DNA from: Betaproteobacteria bacterium
GTDB lineage: Bacteria > Pseudomonadota > Gammaproteobacteria > Burkholderiales > SG8-39
DNA length: 5,300 bases
Assembly: GCA_012274205.1 (NCBI GenBank)
Contig: JAAOZY010000086.1
Span: forward strand, 1 to 5,300
Direction: 5' to 3'
The notes beneath the pieces were generated by a model. It made no database searches, was not told the origin of the DNA, and worked only from the letters and a program-made list of their open reading frames with translations. Shown here piece after piece: positions 1 through 5,300 of this stretch. Position numbers and translations under genes: made by a program. Position 1 is the stretch's first letter; each line of letters begins with the position of its first letter.

Positions 1-1
1 C

Positions 2-79
2 CAGCACATTTACGCCATGCTCATGGACGATCTCGCCAAGGAATCACTTATTCGAATGGCAAACGCAAACGTCATATAG
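2..79 (+). CDS. possible C-terminal end of an unidentified upstream gene (partial)
   Basis: Frame 2 stays open from the left edge and ends at a TAG at 77-79. It gives 25 residues reading QHIYAMLMDDLAKE, then SLIRMANANVI. The composition is that of an ordinary soluble alpha-helical protein end, but 25 open codons can occur by chance. I do not recognise the family. It ends 48 bases before hsdM, so it could be a first gene of the same operon, such as a regulator or a recombinase tail. The fragment does not let me choose. Confidence is low. Confidence 0.35.
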   Translation, partial: QHIYAMLMDDLAKESLIRMANANVI

Positions 80-111
80 TCAGTGACGTGTTGCTAGCTT
101 TCTTATGCATC

Positions 112-116
112 AAGGA
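112..116 (+). promoter_or_regulatory. ribosome binding site of hsdM
   Basis: AAGGA lies 11 bases before the ATG at 128, slightly long but workable spacing, and it supports that start. The spacer 80-127 holds only short palindromes (GTCA-G-TGAC at 79-87, GCTAGC at 93-98, ATGCAT at 105-110). I could not find a -35/-10 pair with proper spacing, so no promoter is called. Confidence 0.55.
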
Positions 117-127
117 CAATTAAACGC

Positions 128-2272
128 ATGACCCCAACCAACTTTCAGCAACTTGCCAACTTCATCTGGTCCGTTGCTGACTTGCTTCGCGGCCCCTATC
201 GCCCTCCGCAATATGAGCGTGTCATGCTGCCGCTCACTGTCTTGCGCCGTTTCGATTGGGTTCTGGAGCCCTCCAAGGAGGCCGTTCTCAAGAAACACGC
301 GGAACTCGTGGCCAAAGGCCAACCCAACGTCGACGCCATCCTGAACAACTTAGCCAAGGATGAGAATGGCAAGCCACTGGGTTTCCATAATCATAGCCAG
401 CTCGACTTCTACAAGCTCAAAGGCGACCCCGACAACATCGGCCGCCACCTGGCCGACTACATCAACGGCTTCTCCGAGAACATTCGTAAAATCTTCGAGC
501 GATTCGAGTTCGAGAAGGAGATTGAGAAGCTCGAAGAATCCAACCGCCTCTACCAAGTGGTCTCCCAGTTCGCGGAGATCGATCTGCATCCCAAGCGGGT
601 GGACAACATCACCATGGGGCTGGTGTTCGAGGATCTGATCCGGCGTTTCAACGAAGCTGCCAATGAAACGGCTGGTGATCACTTTACCCCGCGCGAAGTC
701 ATCCAGCTCATGGTCAACTTGCTGCTGGAGCCCGACACGAAAGTGCTCACTCAGGCAGGTGTCATCGTCACCATCTGCGACCCAGCCTGCGGCACCGGCG
801 GTATGTTGGCCGAGGCGCAGAACTGGATACGTGCCCACAACGAACAAGCCATCGTCAAAGTCTTCGGTCAGGACTACAACCCGCGCTCCTACGCCGTGGC
901 AGCCTCCGACCTGCTCATCAAAGGGCACAAGGACAGCCAAGTCGCGCTTGGGAACACGCTGACCGACGACCCCTTCCCCGACAACCGTTTCGACTACCTG
1001 CTGGCCAACCCGCCCTTCGGCGTTGACTGGAAGGCGGAAAAGAAAATCATCGACCGCTGGCCCAACTTCCGTGGCTACAGCGGCAAGCTGCCGCGTATCA
1101 ACGATGGTGCCCTGCTGTTCCTGCTCTACATGATGAGCAAGTTTCAGGACTACGCACCCGGCACAGACGGCAAGGCGCGCGACAAGCCCGGCTCCCGCAC
1201 CGCCATCGTTTTCAACGGCTCACCCCTGTTCACCGGCGGTGCCGGCAGCGGCGAGAGTGAGATCCGCCGTTGGATCATCGAGCGTGACCAGCTCGAAGCC
1301 ATCGTCGCCCTGCCTGAGCAGATGTTTTATAACACCGGCATCGGCACCTTCATCTGGGTGGTCACCAACCGGAAGGCCGCGCACCGCAAGGGCAAAATCC
1401 AGCTCATCGACGCCCGCGAACGCTGGACGCCGATGAAGCGCAGCTTGGGCAACAAGCGCCGCTACCTCGGCCAGGCCGCCATCGACAGCGTCACCCGCGA
1501 ACACGGCGCGCTGGATAACAGCACCACCAGCCGCGTGTTCGACAACGCCGACTTCGGCTACCGCCGCATCAGCGTCCACCGCCCGCTGCGCCTGCGCTTC
1601 CAACTCGACGCCGAAGCGAGGGAGCGTTTCCTTAACACCTGCCCCGAGTTGTTCGACGCCCTGCAGTCGGTGGAAGACACCCTGGGCAGCGAACCGCATC
1701 TCAACTGGAACAGCGCCTGGGAGCAGGTGCAGAACATCTTCAAGACCCTGCCCGATGACGTGGAAGGCTGGGCCAAAGGTGCCAAGGGCAGCGCACAGAA
1801 GAAAATCTTCCGTGACTGCTTCACCATAGTCGACCCCGAGGCCGCGCCGGTGATCGCCAAGCACCACAAGGTCGAAGCGCTGGACCGTGCCGCCCTGTTC
1901 CCTAGTCAAACGCTGCCAGCCGGCATCACGCCCGACAAACTGCATGTCGTGCTGGGCCTGCACGCCGACGGCAAGGGCAAACACATCGAACACGAACCCG
2001 ACCCGGCGCTGAAGGACGCGGAGAACATCCCGCTCAAGGAAGATATGGTCAGCTACTTTCTGCGCGAAGTGCGGCCCTACGTGGCGGATGCCTGGATCGA
2101 CCGCGAGACGCTAGACGAGCAAGACGGCGGTATCGGCAAGGTCGGCTACGAGATCAACTTCAACCGCGTGTTCTTCCAGTACAAGGCGCCGCGCCCGCTG
2201 AAAGAGATTGATGCGGAGCTGGCTGGCGTGGAGCAGCGGATTCTGGACTTGTTGCGGGAGGTGACTGAGTGA
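128..2272 (+). CDS. hsdM: type I restriction-modification system, DNA methyltransferase subunit HsdM
   Basis: This is the N6-adenine DNA methyltransferase subunit, which transfers a methyl group from S-adenosylmethionine to adenine at the site chosen by HsdS, as part of a cytoplasmic M2S or R2M2S complex. Residues 5-150 are the helical HsdM N-terminal domain. The N6_Mtase domain follows, with GDHFTPREV at 183-191, the SAM-binding motif I DPACGTGGML at 218-227, the catalytic motif IV NPPF at 294-297, NGSPLF at 363-368 and ALPEQMF at 394-400. At 714 residues it is longer than the classical roughly 500-residue enzymes. The extra C-terminal part carries PDAW-like ADAWID near 653-658 and VGYEINFNR at 672-680, which I know from the long-form HsdM subfamily, and it ends in a short helix. 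The ATG at 128 is chosen because of its ribosome binding site and the conserved N-terminus. The stop overlaps the hsdS start by 4 bases. All key residues are present, so the enzyme looks active. Confidence 0.96.
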   Translation: MTPTNFQQLANFIWSVADLLRGPYRPPQYERVMLPLTVLRRFDWVLEPSKEAVLKKHAELVAKGQPNVDAILNNLAKDENGKPLGFHNHSQLDFYKLKGDPDNIGRHLADYINGFSENIRKIFERFEFEKEIEKLEESNRLYQVVSQFAEIDLHPKRVDNITMGLVFEDLIRRFNEAANETAGDHFTPREVIQLMVNLLLEPDTKVLTQAGVIVTICDPACGTGGMLAEAQNWIRAHNEQAIVKVFGQDYNPRSYAVAASDLLIKGHKDSQVALGNTLTDDPFPDNRFDYLLANPPFGVDWKAEKKIIDRWPNFRGYSGKLPRINDGALLFLLYMMSKFQDYAPGTDGKARDKPGSRTAIVFNGSPLFTGGAGSGESEIRRWIIERDQLEAIVALPEQMFYNTGIGTFIWVVTNRKAAHRKGKIQLIDARERWTPMKRSLGNKRRYLGQAAIDSVTREHGALDNSTTSRVFDNADFGYRRISVHRPLRLRFQLDAEARERFLNTCPELFDALQSVEDTLGSEPHLNWNSAWEQVQNIFKTLPDDVEGWAKGAKGSAQKKIFRDCFTIVDPEAAPVIAKHHKVEALDRAALFPSQTLPAGITPDKLHVVLGLHADGKGKHIEHEPDPALKDAENIPLKEDMVSYFLREVRPYVADAWIDRETLDEQDGGIGKVGYEINFNRVFFQYKAPRPLKEIDAELAGVEQRILDLLREVTE
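2256..2261 (+). promoter_or_regulatory. Shine-Dalgarno site deciding the GTG start of hsdS
   Basis: GGGAGG sits inside the last codons of hsdM, 7 bases before the GTG at 2269. This near-ideal site and spacing is the main reason to accept a GTG start that overlaps the hsdM stop as GTGA. It points to translational coupling of the two subunits. Confidence 0.75.
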
Positions 2273-3549
2273 CTCTCGCCATACCTGCCGGACTCGAGAC
2301 ACGCCGACTTCGTTTCCTGTTCGAAACCAAGTCGGGCGCAACCCCTTCTAGTGGCGTCGAAGAGTATTGGGATGGCGACATCAATTGGGTGACGCCAGAG
2401 GATCTGGGAAAACTCTCTGATCGATATGTCCGCGAGACCCGCCGGCGCATCACTGTAGAAGGCTACAAGAACTGCGGGGTCAGCCTTGCGCCGCCTGGTT
2501 CGATTGTCCTTTCGAAACGCGCCCCGATTGGACAGGCCGCTATTCTTGATGTGCCGTCCACGTGCAATCAAGGGTGCTTTCTGTTGACTAGGCTAGATGG
2601 CGTAGACGAGCGCTTTTATTACTACGCGTTGATTCACCTGCGGCCAGCGCTGGAAGCTTTGGGACGGGGCTCTACCTTCATGGAACTTTCAGCCGACGAT
2701 CTTCGTTCGGTGCGAATGCCGTTCCCGAGCGAATCCAGCCAGCACATTGCCGCCAACTACCTCGACCGCGAAACCGACCGCATCGACGGCCTGATTGCCG
2801 AGAAGGAACGCATGCTGGCTCTGCTGGAAGAAAAGCGCACCGCCCTCATCAGCCGCGTCGTCACCCGTGGCCTTGATCCTGATGCGCCGATGCAACCCTC
2901 CGGCCAGGAATGGCTGGGCGAGATTCCGGCACATTGGAGTGCGTGGCGACTGAAACACCTTGCATCGGAAGCGCTTTCTTATGGCGCTAACGAGGCTGCA
3001 CTTGAGGACAATCCCGAATGGCCACGCTTTGTCAGAATCACGGATATCGCAACCGATGGTTCGCTTAGAGACGAGACATTCAAGTCATTGCCCCCGGAAG
3101 TTGCCGAGCCATTCTTGCTTGAAGATGGCGACCTGTTATTTGCACGAAGTGGCGCGACCGTTGGAAAGTCTTTCATTTACCGACCGAGTTGGGGAATCGC
3201 CTGCTTTGCTGGCTATTTGATCCGATTCAGAAGCGATCGAAACAAAGTACTTCCTGATTTCCTGAACCTTTACGCTCAAAGCTCGGTGTATTGGCATCAA
3301 GTATCGACTGGAACGATTCAGGCGACCATCCAAAACTTTAGCGCAGAAAAATACGCGGACATCATTGTTCCACTCCCGCCAATGAGTCAGCAACGCGAAA
3401 TCGTCGAAGCGATGGCGAATAAGCAAGCTCGATTTGATGGTTTGACTTTACAGATCCGTGACTCAGTAGCAGTCATGAAGGAGCGTCGCGCCGCTCTGAT
3501 TTCCGCTGCCGTCACCGGCCAAATCCCGCTGGAGGAGATGACCGGATGA
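2269..3549 (+). CDS. hsdS: type I restriction-modification system, specificity subunit HsdS
   Basis: This is the DNA-recognition subunit. Each of its two target recognition domains (TRDs) reads one half of a bipartite site, and the helical conserved regions set the spacing and dock HsdM. TRD1 covers about residues 10-157, with the typical GATPSSG at 23-29, EYWDGDINW at 32-40, TPEDLG at 42-47, SKRAPIG at 82-88 and NQGC at 100-103. The central conserved region runs 158-223 (AANYLDRETDRIDGL, then EEKRTALISRVVTRGL). TRD2 covers about 224-373 and ends in IVPLPPMSQQREI. The distal conserved region 374-420 repeats the central one (ERRAALISAAVTGQI). At 426 residues it has the usual full two-TRD length. 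The GTG start is set by the strong Shine-Dalgarno site at 2256-2261. Base composition is mosaic: about 63% G+C at 2761-2940 but about 50% at 2941-3420 by hand count, which fits exchange of TRDs. The end overlaps the next gene as ATGA. The recognition sequence cannot be predicted by eye. Confidence 0.96.
   Translation: MTLAIPAGLETRRLRFLFETKSGATPSSGVEEYWDGDINWVTPEDLGKLSDRYVRETRRRITVEGYKNCGVSLAPPGSIVLSKRAPIGQAAILDVPSTCNQGCFLLTRLDGVDERFYYYALIHLRPALEALGRGSTFMELSADDLRSVRMPFPSESSQHIAANYLDRETDRIDGLIAEKERMLALLEEKRTALISRVVTRGLDPDAPMQPSGQEWLGEIPAHWSAWRLKHLASEALSYGANEAALEDNPEWPRFVRITDIATDGSLRDETFKSLPPEVAEPFLLEDGDLLFARSGATVGKSFIYRPSWGIACFAGYLIRFRSDRNKVLPDFLNLYAQSSVYWHQVSTGTIQATIQNFSAEKYADIIVPLPPMSQQREIVEAMANKQARFDGLTLQIRDSVAVMKERRAALISAAVTGQIPLEEMTG
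2776..2865 (+). repeat. hsdS central conserved region, first copy of the internal repeat
   Basis: HsdS residues 170-199 align without gaps to residues 387-416. I count 13 identities in 30, including D-G-L near the start and ALIS then VT at the end. This is the known pseudo-symmetry of HsdS, in which two half-subunits are fused. The repeat is clear in protein and diverged in DNA. Confidence 0.75.
3427..3516 (+). repeat. hsdS distal conserved region, second copy of the internal repeat
   Basis: This encodes residues 387-416, the partner of the copy at 2776-2865, with a constant offset of 217 residues. Together the two copies form the antiparallel helical spacer between the TRDs that fixes the gap length in the recognition site (family knowledge). 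Confidence 0.75.
3531..3537 (+). promoter_or_regulatory. Shine-Dalgarno site of the ptuA-like ATPase gene
   Basis: GGAGGAG lies within the last codons of hsdS, 8 bases before the ATG at 3546. It supports this start over later ATG codons. An ATG at 3538 in the hsdS frame would give only three codons before a stop. Confidence 0.75.
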
Positions 3550-4859
3550 AACTGGAGAGCCTCACCCTCGCGCACTGCGGCGGCTTCGAACAGCTCGATA
3601 TCGGCTTCGAGCCGGATGTGACGCTGATCGCCGGCGTTAACGGCGTAGGCAAATCCACCGTGCTACACGCCCTGGCCGTGCTGCTGTCGCGGGCGATGCC
3701 GGAGTTCACGCCCTCGCGCTCGCCACCGCTGTACTTCACCGACGACGATATTCATGGGGACAAGGCGTCGCTGGAAGTGTCCGCACTCATCCATATTGAC
3801 GGGCAGACCATCAACGCCGGTGTGCAACGCCTGCGGGCGGCCGATGAGAAGGGCGACCGCTTCATGCTGCTGCGGCAGGCGGAATCAGCGACGGCCGACA
3901 CCGATTTTGCCCAGGCGCTGAGTGCGCGAACACTGACCGGAGAACTTGAAGCCGGCATGAAGGAAACCCGCGCGGCACTGTCGGCACTCAAGAGCGCGGC
4001 CCGCCCGCCGCTGGCGGTCTATTTCTCGCCCAAGCGTCAGTTGCCCGGCCAGCCACGCAGCTTGCCTGAGGCCAAGCCCTTTGATCCTTCCCTCGCCTAT
4101 GGTCATGCGCTGCACGACCGCGAGGTGGAACTGCGCGAATTCATGCACTGGTTTCGCACCCAGGAGAAGCTAGGCTCCGCCAGCGAGCCTCGCCGCCTCA
4201 GGGTGCTGGACGCGCTGCGCAGCGTGGTCACGGAACTGGTGCCCGAGTTCAGAAACCTGCGCATTAAGGAGCAACCGCGCCTCGGCTTCGTGGTTGAGAA
4301 GCGCGGCCAGACCTTCTACCTGCATCAGCTCTCGGACGGTGAGCGTGGCCTGCTGGCCCTAGTGTTTGACCTGACCCGCCGCCTGGCTATTGCCAACCCG
4401 GACTGCGACAACCCGATTGCCGAGGGCGTGGCGCTGGTACTGATCGACGAAATCGAACTGCACCTGCATCCCAAGTGGCAACGCGATGTGTTACAGCGCC
4501 TACGCGGCATCTTCCAGGCCTGCCAGTTCGTCGTCACCACCCATTCGCCACTGGTGCTGGGTGAGGTTCCGGCACGCTGCGTGCGCTTCCTGGAGTTCAT
4601 TGAAGGCAAGGTGTGCGTGACCGTGCCAACCGAAGCCTACGGCATGGATGCCAACCGCATCCTGCAGGAGTTCATGGGTGCGCCAGTGCGCAACCGGCAG
4701 GTGGATGGCGAACTTAAAAGCCTGTTTAAATTGATCGACAAAGAACGATTCGACGACGCCCGCACCGCGATTGCGCAGTTGGAGGAGAAACTGGGCCAGG
4801 ACGAACCGGAACTGACCCGCGCCAGCTCGCTGATCCGCTTTCTGGAGGGTGCCGAGTAA
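3546..4859 (+). CDS. ptuA: ABC/SMC-type AAA ATPase, PtuA-like component of a Septu defence system
   Basis: This is a predicted cytoplasmic ATPase that forms the sensor and scaffold of a Septu anti-phage pair and controls the HNH nuclease encoded next. What is seen: an N-terminal strand and loop, then the Walker A motif GVNGVGKST at 30-38. A divergent helical middle follows at about 95-250, with LAVYFSPKRQL, then an acidic helix and HWFRTQEKL. The ABC signature LSDGERG is at 262-268, Walker B ALVLIDEIELHLHP at 296-309 (D301, catalytic E302), and the switch histidine H333 lies in VVTTHSP at 329-335. The C-terminal 100 residues carry YGMDANRILQEFMG at 365-378 and a helical end. There is no TOPRIM domain, which separates it from OLD nucleases and GajA. 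All ATPase residues are intact. The general ATPase call is near certain. The PtuA name rests on the motif order and above all on the adjacent TIGR02646 nuclease. It overlaps hsdS by 4 bases and its TAA directly touches the next ATG. Confidence 0.85.
   Translation: MKLESLTLAHCGGFEQLDIGFEPDVTLIAGVNGVGKSTVLHALAVLLSRAMPEFTPSRSPPLYFTDDDIHGDKASLEVSALIHIDGQTINAGVQRLRAADEKGDRFMLLRQAESATADTDFAQALSARTLTGELEAGMKETRAALSALKSAARPPLAVYFSPKRQLPGQPRSLPEAKPFDPSLAYGHALHDREVELREFMHWFRTQEKLGSASEPRRLRVLDALRSVVTELVPEFRNLRIKEQPRLGFVVEKRGQTFYLHQLSDGERGLLALVFDLTRRLAIANPDCDNPIAEGVALVLIDEIELHLHPKWQRDVLQRLRGIFQACQFVVTTHSPLVLGEVPARCVRFLEFIEGKVCVTVPTEAYGMDANRILQEFMGAPVRNRQVDGELKSLFKLIDKERFDDARTAIAQLEEKLGQDEPELTRASSLIRFLEGAE
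4844..4849 (+). promoter_or_regulatory. Shine-Dalgarno site of the ptuB-like nuclease gene
   Basis: GGAGGG lies in the last codons of the ATPase gene, 10 bases before the ATG at 4860, which begins directly after the TAA stop. The site supports this start and coupled translation of ATPase and nuclease. Confidence 0.65.
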
Positions 4860-5300
4860 ATGCGGACGATCCAGAAAGGACCGGAGCCCGCATCGCTGAC
4901 ACTGCATCGCAAGACGCCCCATGCCGATTACGACAACTATGCTGACAAGAACACGTTGAGGCATGTTCTTGTGGCCGAGCAGCGCGGTGTTTGCTGCTAC
5001 TGCCAATCGCGCATCCGGGCCACGCCTGATGGGATGAAGATCGAGCATTGGCAATGCCAGACCGGGTACCCGGCGCGACAGATTGATTTCACGAACCTTC
5101 TGGGTGCCTGCCTGGGAGGACAAGGTCGCCCCGAACGGGACCAGCACTGCGATAGTCGCAAGGGTAATACCGACCTTTGTTTCAGCGTTTGCGATCCAGC
5201 GCATCCCATCGAACGGCAGATCAAGTTTCTGGGTAACGGCGAGATCACCTCGGACGACGCCGACGTGAAAGAGGCCTTGGACAATGTGCTTAACCTAAAC
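4860..5300 (+). CDS. ptuB: HNH endonuclease of the TIGR02646/PtuB type, Septu effector (3' end cut off by the window)
   Basis: This is the predicted nuclease effector of the Septu pair. The frame is open for 147 codons to the right edge. The start MRTIQKGPEP and the following LRHVLVAEQ are typical of TIGR02646 proteins. The HNH/treble-clef region shows CCYC at 45-48, IEHW at 61-64 (E62, H63 the likely general base), DFTNLLGAC at 76-84 (N79) and QHCDSRKGN at 95-103. C45/C48 with C84/C97 are plausible zinc ligands (inferred). A downstream IERQIKFLGNGEI at 117-129 and NVLNLN at 142-147 also match the family as I remember it. Members usually run a little over 200 residues, so roughly the last third is missing from view; this is an edge effect, not a truncation. 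The gene follows ptuA with no gap, so both should be made in fixed ratio. Family knowledge: PtuA and PtuB form one large complex. The nucleic acid cut by this member is unknown. Confidence 0.88.
   Translation, partial: MRTIQKGPEPASLTLHRKTPHADYDNYADKNTLRHVLVAEQRGVCCYCQSRIRATPDGMKIEHWQCQTGYPARQIDFTNLLGACLGGQGRPERDQHCDSRKGNTDLCFSVCDPAHPIERQIKFLGNGEITSDDADVKEALDNVLNLN

Noticed and set aside
79..110. Short palindromes (GTCA-G-TGAC, GCTAGC, ATGCAT) as operator or promoter elements before hsdM
   Set aside because: They are 6 to 9 bases, unrelated to each other and expected by chance. No -35/-10 pair with about 17-base spacing accompanies them.
350..940. Antisense open frame of 196 codons opposite the HsdM N-terminus and SAM motif
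   Set aside because: It is the complement of conserved hsdM codons, with no supporting start site or motif.
1220..1993. Long antisense open frame of 257 codons inside hsdM
   Set aside because: It lies wholly opposite a well-supported hsdM. Its composition (many V, G, A, D, H) is typical of the complement of a GC-rich gene, and it shows no family motif.
128..2272. BREX PglX or a type III/IIG methyltransferase instead of HsdM
   Set aside because: Motif spacing, the HsdM-type N-terminal domain and the directly following two-TRD HsdS identify a type I system. PglX is much longer and is not followed by HsdS.
3546..4859. Gabija GajA or OLD-family nuclease instead of PtuA
   Set aside because: GajA and OLD proteins carry a C-terminal TOPRIM domain, and GajA is followed by a UvrD-like helicase. 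Here only about 100 residues follow the switch histidine, no TOPRIM acidic motif is visible, and the partner is an HNH nuclease.
4500..5204. Antisense open frame of 234 codons across the ptuA/ptuB junction
   Set aside because: It overlaps two genes with clear catalytic motifs (H333 switch, HNH core) on the + strand. It has no recognisable domain and is a shadow.
3546..5300. Retron Ec78-type system with PtuAB effectors
   Set aside because: No reverse transcriptase gene (YxDD motif) and no room for msr/msd between the tightly joined genes in this window.
4860..5300. PtuB gene broken or truncated
   Set aside because: The frame is intact up to the window edge and contains the whole HNH core, so the missing end is due only to the cut of the window.

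Overview
The window is moderately GC-rich (hand counts of about 50 to 63% in different parts of hsdS). It is densely coded on the + strand and has strong Shine-Dalgarno sites. Codon use and protein style fit a proteobacterium, probably beta or gamma, but nothing in the window fixes the taxon. All supportable genes lie on the + strand and form one tightly packed defence operon.

Layout. Positions 2-79 hold a possible 3' end of an unidentified upstream gene. Positions 80-127 are a short spacer with a ribosome binding site. Then come hsdM (128-2272), the N6-adenine methyltransferase subunit of a type I restriction-modification system, and hsdS (2269-3549), its two-domain DNA specificity subunit. 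Next is a 437-residue ABC/SMC-type AAA ATPase resembling PtuA (3546-4859). Last is the first 147 residues of an HNH nuclease of the TIGR02646/PtuB type (4860-5300), cut by the window edge. The last two genes together are the signature of the Septu anti-phage system.

How they work together. HsdM and HsdS form the type I modification enzyme, which recognises a bipartite site and methylates adenine. The restriction subunit HsdR is not in the window and is expected downstream of ptuB, or possibly upstream of position 1. The PtuAB pair is inserted directly behind hsdS with no promoter-sized gap. The three junctions are a GTGA overlap, an ATGA overlap and TAA directly followed by ATG, each with a GGAGG-like site in front. 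RM and Septu are therefore very probably co-transcribed and translationally coupled. The most interesting point is this nesting of a second immune system inside a type I RM operon. It recalls the anticodon nuclease PrrC inside an hsd operon and suggests, without proving, that PtuAB acts as backup or guard of the RM enzyme.

No RNA genes, mobile elements, CRISPR arrays or terminators were found. No non-coding stretch exceeds 130 bases.
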